Assembly (NCBI RefSeq): GCF_003367355.1
Contig: NZ_CP031413.1
Span: forward strand, 1,282,921-1,346,920
Origin: Lysobacter sp. TY2-98
GTDB taxonomy: Bacteria; Pseudomonadota; Gammaproteobacteria; Xanthomonadales; Xanthomonadaceae
Length of the DNA stretch: 64,000 bases
Reading direction: 5' to 3'
Shown here: in pieces, positions 57,500 to 64,000 of the stretch
Position numbering within the stretch: the stretch's first letter is position 1
Layout of the letters: each line of letters starts with the position of its first letter
The notes under the pieces: model-generated
Database searches by the model: none
What the model was told of the DNA's origin: nothing
Seen by the model: the letters and a program-made list of their open reading frames with translations, nothing else
Translations under genes and position numbers: made by a program

Positions 57500-58329
57500 A
57501 GGGTGACCTCGGGGGGAAGCTGCCACTCCGCGGGATAGCGCGGGCCCAGAAAAACCAGTCCAGCCGACGGTGCCGTCGGGCCGGCACGTGTGCGATCGCG
57601 ACCTTCGAGCACTTCGGCGATCCAGCCTTCAGGCTTCTCGCCGCGACCGACCATCAGCAGGCTGCCGACGATGTTGCGGACCTGATGGTGCAGGAACGCA
57701 TTCGCCTGCACTTCGATCTCGACCACCTCGCCGACCCGGCGGACGGTGATCTCCTGCATCTCGCGTCGTGGGTGTGCCGCTTGGCAATGCACCGTGCGAA
57801 ATGCCGAAAAATCGCGCTCGCCGAGCAGCGACTGTGCCGACCGGTGCATCGCGGTGGCGTCAAGCGGTCGCCGTTCCCAGCCCAATATCTGGCGCTGCAG
57901 CGCCGGGCGAACGGGACGGTTGAGGATGCGATAGACGTAGCGACGCGCACGCGCCGAGAAGCGTGCATTGAACTCGCGCGGCACTTCGCGGCACCACAGC
58001 GCGGCGACTTCGGGCGGGAGCTTCGACGTCGCGCCCAGCGTCCAGCCGCGTGGGTCGCGGCGAACCGGCGAATCGAAATGCGCAACCTGGCAGGCTGCGT
58101 GGACGCCGGCGTCGGTGCGTCCCGCGCAGACGAGCTCGATGGACGTGCCAGCGACGAACGACAGTGCCGCCTCGACAGTCGCCTGCACGGTGGGCAGCGG
58201 GGTCGGCTCGGGCTCGCCGTGCGGCGACAGCCGCTGCCAGCCGCTGAAGCCGGTACCGTCGTATTCGACACCGATCGCGTAGCGCGTGGACTCGCCCGGG
58301 GCCGGCTCCGTGGCCGCGCCTTCGGTCAT
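57496..58329 (-). CDS. truA: tRNA pseudouridine(38-40) synthase
   Basis: The 277-residue enzyme modifies the anticodon stem-loop. The catalytic Asp73 lies in [23 protein letters not shown] and [11 protein letters not shown] are typical. It starts by ATGA overlap with the fimV stop and ends by GTGA overlap with trpF. Confidence 0.97.
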   Translation of the reverse strand: MTEGAATEPAPGESTRYAIGVEYDGTGFSGWQRLSPHGEPEPTPLPTVQATVEAALSFVAGTSIELVCAGRTDAGVHAACQVAHFDSPVRRDPRGWTLGATSKLPPEVAALWCREVPREFNARFSARARRYVYRILNRPVRPALQRQILGWERRPLDATAMHRSAQSLLGERDFSAFRTVHCQAAHPRREMQEITVRRVGEVVEIEVQANAFLHHQVRNIVGSLLMVGRGEKPEGWIAEVLEGRDRTRAGPTAPSAGLVFLGPRYPAEWQLPPEVTL

Positions 58330-60029
58330 CCCATGTCCCGCAGCATCTTGGCCGCGACACCGCGCGTGGTGGTGTCGCCGCTCTCGGCGACCTCGGTCAG
58401 CAGGCCGCGCGCACGTTCGGTGTCGCCCATGTCGAGGTAGGCTTGGGCGAGTTCCAGACGTTCGACGTTCGCGCCTTCGGCGGATGGCGCTTCGAGCGGC
58501 AGCTCGACCGCCGTAGCGGCCGCCGGCGCCGCGGCCTTCGCGGGCGCGCGACGACGCGAACGGGTGGCGGTGGTGGCCGGTGTGCGATCCCACGACGGCG
58601 TCGCGTCGACGGGCTCGTCCGCCACGACCGGTGCGGCGGCGGGCGCGGGCGTCGGCGGGAACGCATCGGCCAGCGACGACCGCGGTTCGGTCGACGGGGC
58701 CCGGAATACGGGCTCCTGGCGACCGCGCCGGCGCATCCACAGCGCAGCGAGCACGCCGAGCGCCACGATGACCGCGCCACCGATCCACGGTAGCGGCGAC
58801 GGCGGCGCGGGCTGCACCGGTGCGGGCGGCGGTGCCTGCGCGGCCTTGTTCTGCTGCGCCGCGGCCATCTGCGAGTTCTGCATCGCGATCAGTTTCTGCT
58901 GGTCGGCCTGCAGCTTCTCGAGCTCGGCGACGCGGCTCTTGAGTTCCTGGACCTCGGCGTCGCGCGCGGCGAGCGATTCCTTGGTGGTGGCCAATTCCTG
59001 TCGAAGCATTTCCCCCTCGCCTCCGGCTTCCACGCCGGATTGGGTGCCGCCACGGGCCTTGCGGCCCGCACCCGGCGGAACGATTTCAAGACGACCGCCG
59101 GTCTCGGCCGGTGCGGATGCGATACGCGACGCAGCGGCCTGCGCGACCGGCGTTTCCGGTTGCGTGCGTGCGCGGCGCACCTGGTGTGTGTAGGTGCGCA
59201 CGAGGTCGGCCGCTTCCCGTGCCTCGACCCCCTGCAGTTCCGGCGTCGCCGGCACGCGCAGCACGCTGCCGCTGCGGAGCTGGTTGAGGTCGCCGGCGAT
59301 GAACGCTTCGGGATTGGCGCGCAGCAGGCCGATCATCGTCTGCGCGCTGGTCACGCCTTCGGGCGTCACGCGGGACGCGATCACCGAGGCCGTATCACCC
59401 CTGCGAACGCGGTATTCGCCGGGCGCAGGGGCCGCACCCGACGGCTGCGCCGCGATCGGTGCGGGCGTGGTGACGGGTGCCGGCGTCGCCGTCGAAGGCG
59501 CAGGCGTGGGTGCTTCCGGCGTCGGCGCGGCAACCGGCGCAGGCGCCGGCTCGACCGCAACCGGGCGTTCGACGACTGCCGGCTCCTCCGCCGTCGGAGC
59601 TTCCACCACGACCGCCGGCTGCGCGTCGATCGAGCCCGGAGTCGACACGGTGGCGGTGTATTCGCGGACCAGTCGGCCCTCGCCCCAGTCGACCTGAATG
59701 AGGAAGTTCAGCAGCGGCTGCGTAACCGGCTGATTCGTGGTGACGCGGATGATCGGGCGGCCGGCGGTGTCGGTGCCGACCGCAAAGTGAAGGTCGGCGA
59801 CGATGCCGATCGGGGGCTCCAGGCCGATGCGGGTAAACGTCTCCGGGGACGCCAGCGCCGCCTCGAGATCGATCAGTTCGGACGCGTCGTTGCTGACCAC
59901 CGGGATCTCGGCGAGCAGCGGCTGGCCGAGTCCCGACTTCACCTGGATCTGTCCGAGCCCGAGCGCGTGGGCCGAGCCGCTCGCCAGCGCGAGGGCCAGC
60001 AACACGGCATTTCGCAGACGTGGCCTCAC
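58326..60029 (-). CDS. fimV: FimV-like LysM motility/pilus assembly protein
   Basis: The 567-residue protein has a signal peptide (to about SAHA), the FimV N-terminal domain ([20 protein letters not shown]), a Pro/Ala linker, a LysM peptidoglycan-binding domain ([12 protein letters not shown]..., about 215-270), a coiled coil (about 360-405), one membrane helix (about 435-455) and a C-terminal FimV TPR ([22 protein letters not shown]). In Pseudomonas FimV supports type IV pilus assembly and polarity. The start is GTG 60029 with GGGGAG upstream. Shorter than the 900-residue Pseudomonas form, as the acidic middle is brief. Confidence 0.9.
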   Translation of the reverse strand: MRPRLRNAVLLALALASGSAHALGLGQIQVKSGLGQPLLAEIPVVSNDASELIDLEAALASPETFTRIGLEPPIGIVADLHFAVGTDTAGRPIIRVTTNQPVTQPLLNFLIQVDWGEGRLVREYTATVSTPGSIDAQPAVVVEAPTAEEPAVVERPVAVEPAPAPVAAPTPEAPTPAPSTATPAPVTTPAPIAAQPSGAAPAPGEYRVRRGDTASVIASRVTPEGVTSAQTMIGLLRANPEAFIAGDLNQLRSGSVLRVPATPELQGVEAREAADLVRTYTHQVRRARTQPETPVAQAAASRIASAPAETGGRLEIVPPGAGRKARGGTQSGVEAGGEGEMLRQELATTKESLAARDAEVQELKSRVAELEKLQADQQKLIAMQNSQMAAAQQNKAAQAPPPAPVQPAPPSPLPWIGGAVIVALGVLAALWMRRRGRQEPVFRAPSTEPRSSLADAFPPTPAPAAAPVVADEPVDATPSWDRTPATTATRSRRRAPAKAAAPAAATAVELPLEAPSAEGANVERLELAQAYLDMGDTERARGLLTEVAESGDTTTRGVAAKMLRDMG

Positions 60030-60077
60030 CGATCTCTCCCCTTCATTACGCGCCGACTCTAGCAGGACGGGCCCGCA

Positions 60078-60095
60078 TCGCACGAGCCCGTGCGA
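60078..60095 (-). other. Hairpin between asd and fimV
   Basis: A 7-bp stem TCGCACG/CGTGCGA with a 4-nt loop lies 16 bp after the asd stop. It lacks a T tract, so it may stabilise the asd transcript end or act as a weak terminator. Confidence 0.4.
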
Positions 60096-60111
60096 CGCGG
60101 CCCGTTCGGCT

Positions 60112-61125
60112 CTACTCCGCGATCACCAGCTCGGCGATCTGCACCGCGTTCAGCGCGGCGCCCTTGCGGATGTTGTCGGCGGTGACCCACAGGTCCAGAC
60201 CGCGCGGATGCGAGATGTCCTCGCGGATGCGGCCGACGTAGACCGGGTCGTTGCCCGATGCGTGCGTCACCGGCGTCGGATAGCCGCCCGCCTTGCGCTC
60301 GTCGACCAGCTCGATGCCCGGCGCGGTCGACAGCAGTTCGCGTGCGCGCTCGGCGGTGATCTTCTCGCGGGTCTCAATGTGCACGGCTTCCGAGTGGCCG
60401 TAGAACACCGGCACGCGAACGACCGTCGGGTTCACCTGAATCGAGTCGTCGCCCAGGATCTTGCGCGTCTCCCAGACCAGCTTCATTTCCTCGCTCGTGT
60501 AGCCGTTGTCGAGGAAGTCGCCGCCGTGCGGGATCACGTTGAACGCGATCTGCACCGGATAGACCTCCGGCTTCGGGTCCTGGAAGTTGAGCAGCGCCGC
60601 GGTCTGGCGACCAAGCTCCTCGAGCGCACGGCGGCCAGTGCCCGAGACCGACTGGTAGGTCGCGACGTTGATGCGCTCGATGCCGGCTTCGCGCTGGATC
60701 GGCGCGAGCGCGACCATCAACTGCATGGTCGAGCAGTTCGGGTTGGCGATGATTCCGCGCGGGCGGTTCTTCGCGGTCTCGGGATTCACTTCCGACACCA
60801 CCAGCGGCACGTCGTCGAGGTAGCGGAAGGCCGACGAGTTGTCGATGACGACGGCGCCCGCTTCGGCGAACTTCGGGCCGTATTCCTTCGAAATGTCGCC
60901 GCCGGCGGAGAACAGCGCGATGTCGACGCCCTTGGGGTCGAACGTGGCGAGGTCCTGCACAGTAATGTTGCGGCCCTTGAACGTGATCTTCTCGCCGGCG
61001 GAGCGCGCGCTCGCAAGCAGGTGCAGCTCGGCGATCGGGAAGTCGCGCTCGGCGAGCACCTTCAGCATGGCTTCGCCGACGGCACCGGTGGCGCCTACGA
61101 CTGCGACATTCACGGGGTTCTTCAT
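60112..61125 (-). CDS. asd: Aspartate-semialdehyde dehydrogenase
   Basis: The 337-residue enzyme reduces aspartyl phosphate to the semialdehyde for lysine, threonine, methionine and diaminopimelate. The NADP motif VGATGAVG (10-17) and catalytic Cys131 (ANPNCST) are present, which separates it from inactive Usg paralogues that sit in this locus in E. coli. ATG 61125 (MKNPVNVAVV) was chosen by family N terminus. The 133-bp gap to aroC holds a GCGCC-TTCG-GGCGC hairpin (61228-61241). Confidence 0.94.
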   Translation of the reverse strand: MKNPVNVAVVGATGAVGEAMLKVLAERDFPIAELHLLASARSAGEKITFKGRNITVQDLATFDPKGVDIALFSAGGDISKEYGPKFAEAGAVVIDNSSAFRYLDDVPLVVSEVNPETAKNRPRGIIANPNCSTMQLMVALAPIQREAGIERINVATYQSVSGTGRRALEELGRQTAALLNFQDPKPEVYPVQIAFNVIPHGGDFLDNGYTSEEMKLVWETRKILGDDSIQVNPTVVRVPVFYGHSEAVHIETREKITAERARELLSTAPGIELVDERKAGGYPTPVTHASGNDPVYVGRIREDISHPRGLDLWVTADNIRKGAALNAVQIAELVIAE

Positions 61126-61258
61126 GGATTCGGTCTCTCTGGTGGCCGTCGCGCCGGCCCTCGGCATCGTGCGCGACTGCAAATCATCGGATGGATTCGG
61201 CATTACATCGCGGCGCAGACGCGCGTCGCGCCCGAAGGCGCCCGCTGGCGACTGGCCG

Positions 61259-62350
61259 CTATCGTTTTTTCACGTCGCCGCATTGCGCGCGATGGCGCAG
61301 CGCCTGATCCATCAATACGAGCGCGACCATCGCTTCGCAGATCGGCGTCGCGCGGATGCCGACGCAGGGATCGTGGCGACCGGTCGTCACCACTTCCGCC
61401 GCATGACCGTCGACGTCCACGCTGTCGACCGGCAGGCGCAGGCTCGACGTGGGCTTGAACGCGACGGAGCAGCGCACTGCCTGTCCCGTGCTGATGCCGC
61501 CGAGAATGCCGCCGGCGTGGTTGCTCTCGAAATCGGGAAGACCGTGCGGACCGGGACGCATCGCATCGCGATGCTGCGAGCCGTGCATCGCGACGGCGTC
61601 GAAGCCATCGCCGATCTCCACGCCCTTCACCGCGTTGATGCTCATCAGCGCCGACGCGAGCTCGGCGTCGAGCTTGCCGTAGATCGGTTCGCCCCAACCC
61701 ACCGGCACGCCGGTCGCGACGACTTCCACGCGCGCGCCCACGGAATCGCCCGACTTGCGCAGCGCGTCCATGTAGGCCTCGAGCTCCGCGACCTGCGCGA
61801 CGTCGGGCCAGAAGAACGGATTGGATTCGACGTCGCTCCAGTCCGGAACGTCGGGGCGTGACGAGCGGATTTCGCCGAGCTGCGACAGGTAGCCGCGCAC
61901 CTCGACGTCGAACGTCTGCGCGAGCCACTTCTTCGCGATCACGCCGGCCGCCACCCGCATCGTCGTCTCGCGCGCGCTCGACCGGCCGCCGCCGCGCGGA
62001 TCGCGGACACCGTACTTTGACTGGTACGTGTAGTCGGCATGGCCCGGACGGAACTGCTGCGCGATCGACGCGTAGTCCTTGCTGCGCGCATCCGTGTTGC
62101 GGATCAGCAACGCGATCGGCGTGCCCGTGGTCACGCCTTCGTACATGCCGCTGAGGATTTCGACCTCATCGGTTTCGCGACGCTGCGACGTGTGTCGACT
62201 GCGGCCCGTCGCGCGACGCTCGAGATCGCGCGCGAAATCCTCCACCGCGATCGGCAGCCCCGGCGGGCAGCCGTCGACCACGCAGCCGATCGCCGGACCG
62301 TGGCTTTCGCCGAAGGTCGTGACGCGCAGCAGGTGGCCGAAGGAGTTCAT
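61259..62350 (-). CDS. aroC: Chorismate synthase
   Basis: The 363-residue FMN enzyme makes chorismate, the branch point to tryptophan. Signatures: [14 protein letters not shown], the central [14 protein letters not shown] and a C-terminal [17 protein letters not shown] segment. It starts 4 bp after prmB on the same strand. Confidence 0.98.
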   Translation of the reverse strand: MNSFGHLLRVTTFGESHGPAIGCVVDGCPPGLPIAVEDFARDLERRATGRSRHTSQRRETDEVEILSGMYEGVTTGTPIALLIRNTDARSKDYASIAQQFRPGHADYTYQSKYGVRDPRGGGRSSARETTMRVAAGVIAKKWLAQTFDVEVRGYLSQLGEIRSSRPDVPDWSDVESNPFFWPDVAQVAELEAYMDALRKSGDSVGARVEVVATGVPVGWGEPIYGKLDAELASALMSINAVKGVEIGDGFDAVAMHGSQHRDAMRPGPHGLPDFESNHAGGILGGISTGQAVRCSVAFKPTSSLRLPVDSVDVDGHAAEVVTTGRHDPCVGIRATPICEAMVALVLMDQALRHRAQCGDVKKR

Positions 62351-62354
62351 GCGA

Positions 62355-63293
62355 TCAGGCGCGTGCGTCGGCGAGTTCGCGGATGCGCGCGTGGTGCTCG
62401 ACGAGGTCCGAGCGCTCGACCACGAAAATGCCCATCTGCCCGACCTTGAACTCGACCCACGCCATCGGCAGTTCCGGCAGCAGCTCGACCAGCGCGCGCT
62501 CGGCCTCGCCGACTTCGCAGATCAGCAGGCCGTTCTCGGAGAGATGGTCCGGCGCGTCGCGCATGATGCGCAGCGCGAGATCCAAACCGTCGTCGCCGGC
62601 GCGCAGGCCAAGTTCCGGCTCGTACGAGTACTCGCGCGGCAGCGCGTCGGTCTCCTCGTTGGTGACGTACGGCGGATTGGTGACGATCAGGTCGAACATC
62701 TCGCCCTGCAGGCCGTCGAACAGGTTCGACTTCACGAAGGAAACGTTCGGAACCTGCAGGCGGTCCTTGTTCTCTTCGGCAAGCGTCAGCGCCTCGTCGC
62801 TGATGTCGATGCCGACCACCTCCCAGTTCGGGTGGTAGTGCGCGGTCGCGATCGCGATGCAGCCCGAGCCCGTGCAGAGATCGAGTACGCGGTCGACGTC
62901 GCGCTCACCCAGCCACGGCTCGAAGCCGGCGATGATGAGTTCGGCGATCGGCGAGCGCGGCACCAGCGCGCGGCGGTCGGACTTGAACGACAGGCCGGCG
63001 AACCACGCTTCGCCCGTGAGATACGCGGCGGGCACGCGCTCGTCGATGCGGCGGCGGAAGAGTTCCATCACGCGGCGCGCTTCCTCGTCGGTGACGCGCG
63101 ACGCGCCGTACACCGGGCTGAGGTCGTGCGGCATGTGCAGCGCGTGCAGGACGAGCTGGGTCGATTCGTCGAGCGCGTTGTCGTAGCTGTGGCCGAACGT
63201 CAGGCCGGACGCATTGAAGAGCGAACCGCCGTAGCGGATCAGGTCGATGATCGAGACCTGCTGGAAGGTCGGAAGGCCCGCGTCCATTGACAT
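62355..63293 (-). CDS. prmB: Ribosomal protein uL3 N5-glutamine methyltransferase
   Basis: The 312-residue SAM enzyme methylates Gln150 of ribosomal protein L3. The SAM loop [12 protein letters not shown] (138-149) and the catalytic NPPY (206-209) are present. The N-terminal half ([14 protein letters not shown]...VPRSPIAEL) marks PrmB, not the release-factor enzyme PrmC. It precedes aroC, as in E. coli. Confidence 0.95.
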   Translation of the reverse strand: MSMDAGLPTFQQVSIIDLIRYGGSLFNASGLTFGHSYDNALDESTQLVLHALHMPHDLSPVYGASRVTDEEARRVMELFRRRIDERVPAAYLTGEAWFAGLSFKSDRRALVPRSPIAELIIAGFEPWLGERDVDRVLDLCTGSGCIAIATAHYHPNWEVVGIDISDEALTLAEENKDRLQVPNVSFVKSNLFDGLQGEMFDLIVTNPPYVTNEETDALPREYSYEPELGLRAGDDGLDLALRIMRDAPDHLSENGLLICEVGEAERALVELLPELPMAWVEFKVGQMGIFVVERSDLVEHHARIRELADARA

Positions 63294-63308
63294 CGCACAC
63301 GCATGAAG

Positions 63309-63327
63309 GCCCGCGATTATAGCGGGC
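63309..63327 (-). promoter_or_regulatory. prmB: Consensus -10 box within an inverted repeat, prmB promoter
   Basis: A perfect TATAAT on the minus strand (63316-63321) lies in the 7-nt spacer of the inverted repeat GCCCGC/GCGGGC (63309-63314 and 63322-63327). No good -35 is seen at 17 bp. The start would be about 15 nt before prmB. Confidence 0.55.
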
Positions 63328-63369
63328 GGCCGGTATCATCGCCGGTCCCGTCGGGGCCCGGAGCCCACC

Positions 63370-64000
63370 ATGTTCAATCGGACGACGCTGCTCGTTCTCG
63401 TCGCCGCGCTCGCCGCGGGCCTCGGCCTCGTCGCCGCGCGCCATGTGTTCACGCCCGCGGCGAGCGACGCCCCGGCCATGAAGACCGTGCACCTGATCGC
63501 CCCGCGCGAGATCCCCGCGTTCACGCTACGCCAGTCCGACGGCACGCCGCTGGTGCCGGGTGAGCTCAAGGGGCACTGGACGCTCGTATTCCTCGGCTTC
63601 ACCCACTGCCCCGACGTCTGCCCGACCACGCTCGCGGAGATGGCGAAGGCGCAGAAGCAGTGGGAGGCGCTGCCGGAGACCACCCGCCCGCGCCTGCTGT
63701 TCGTATCGGTCGACCCCGACCGCGACACGCCGGATCGTGTCGGCGAATACGCGCACGCCTTCCACCGCGACACCCTCGCCGCCACCGCGGACGTGCCGAC
63801 GCTGGAGCGTTTCGCCCGTTCCATCGGCCTCGTGTTCGAGAAGATGCCGCCGGCCGACGGCGCGCCTGCCGACGCTTATGCCGTCGATCACAGCGCGACG
63901 ATGGTCGCCATCGATCCTGAAGGCCGCATGGCGGGCCTGGTGCAGCCGCCGCTCGACCCCGCCGCGATCGCCGCGGACCTCACGACTTTGACGAAGACGA
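63370..64000 (+). CDS. SCO1/SenC-family copper/thioredoxin-like protein, 3' end beyond the window
   Basis: The visible 210 residues comprise an N-terminal membrane anchor or signal (LLVLVAALAAGLGLVAARHV, about 6-25) and a thioredoxin-like domain with the SCO metal ligands: GFTHCPDVCPTTLAEM (Cys pair of C-x3-C) and a distal His in VDHSATMVAI. SCO proteins deliver copper to the Cu-A site of cytochrome oxidase, or act in redox homeostasis. No stop is reached by base 64000. It is divergent from prmB. Confidence 0.88.
   Translation, partial: MFNRTTLLVLVAALAAGLGLVAARHVFTPAASDAPAMKTVHLIAPREIPAFTLRQSDGTPLVPGELKGHWTLVFLGFTHCPDVCPTTLAEMAKAQKQWEALPETTRPRLLFVSVDPDRDTPDRVGEYAHAFHRDTLAATADVPTLERFARSIGLVFEKMPPADGAPADAYAVDHSATMVAIDPEGRMAGLVQPPLDPAAIAADLTTLTKT

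Noticed and set aside
60112..61125. The catalytically dead Usg paralogue found at this locus in E. coli
   Set aside because: The catalytic Cys131 in ANPNCST and the cofactor motif are intact, so it is called asd.

Overview
The window is high-GC and reads as the chromosome of a gammaproteobacterium of the Lysobacterales/Xanthomonadales (Lysobacter- or Luteimonas-like). The reasons are the E. coli/Pseudomonas-like metY-rimP-nusA-infB-rbfA-truB-rpsO-pnp cluster, a FimV-type LysM protein, class III PHA synthase genes, a xanthomonad-like prmB-aroC-asd-fimV-truA-trpFBA-accD order, and an unusually long LigA. The genus is inference. No prophage, insertion sequence, CRISPR array or obvious foreign island was seen. 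Nearly all genes lie on the minus strand; the exceptions are a peroxiredoxin, the DUF1800/DUF1501 pair, a hypoxanthine-DNA glycosylase plus oxygenase-like gene, and a truncated SCO gene at the right edge.

Left part (1-24.4 kb). A small heat-shock unit (hsp20, then a CbpA/DnaJ-like gene cut by the window edge) has a good sigma-32 promoter. It is followed by a Prx5-type peroxiredoxin, then an envelope group of pbpC, a small membrane protein and a thioester-containing alpha-2-macroglobulin (YfhM type). Next come gyrA with its terminator, mtnA, a triple-repeat DUF3011 protein, and a tight phaE-phaC-ligA-epmA run preceded by pssA. The plus-strand DUF1800/DUF1501 pair ends at a terminator facing the terminator of pnp.

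Middle part (24.4-49.9 kb). Read in the direction of transcription, the order is tpiA, secG, tRNA-Leu(GAG), nuoA to nuoN (14 genes), tRNA-fMet, rimP, nusA, infB, rbfA, truB, rpsO, pnp. This is the ancestral glmM/tpiA/secG/leuU/metY/nusA/pnp neighbourhood with the entire complex I operon lying between the two tRNA genes. Clear promoters precede metY and rpsO, and hairpins follow metY and rpsO and separate nusA from infB.

Right part (50-64 kb). Three accessory genes (family-6 DNA glycosylase, a DUF6445/2OG-oxygenase-like protein and an isopenicillin-N-synthase-like oxygenase) lie between tpiA and glmM. Then come accD overlapping glmM, trpA and trpB, a translationally coupled fimV-truA-trpF chain, asd, aroC and prmB, with a divergent SCO-family gene running off the end.

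Most of the window is conserved housekeeping DNA. The least understood items are the DUF1800/DUF1501 pair, the small membrane protein between pbpC and the macroglobulin gene, the three-gene insertion beside glmM, and the His-rich loop in NuoL. I did not find a convincing wholly new system.
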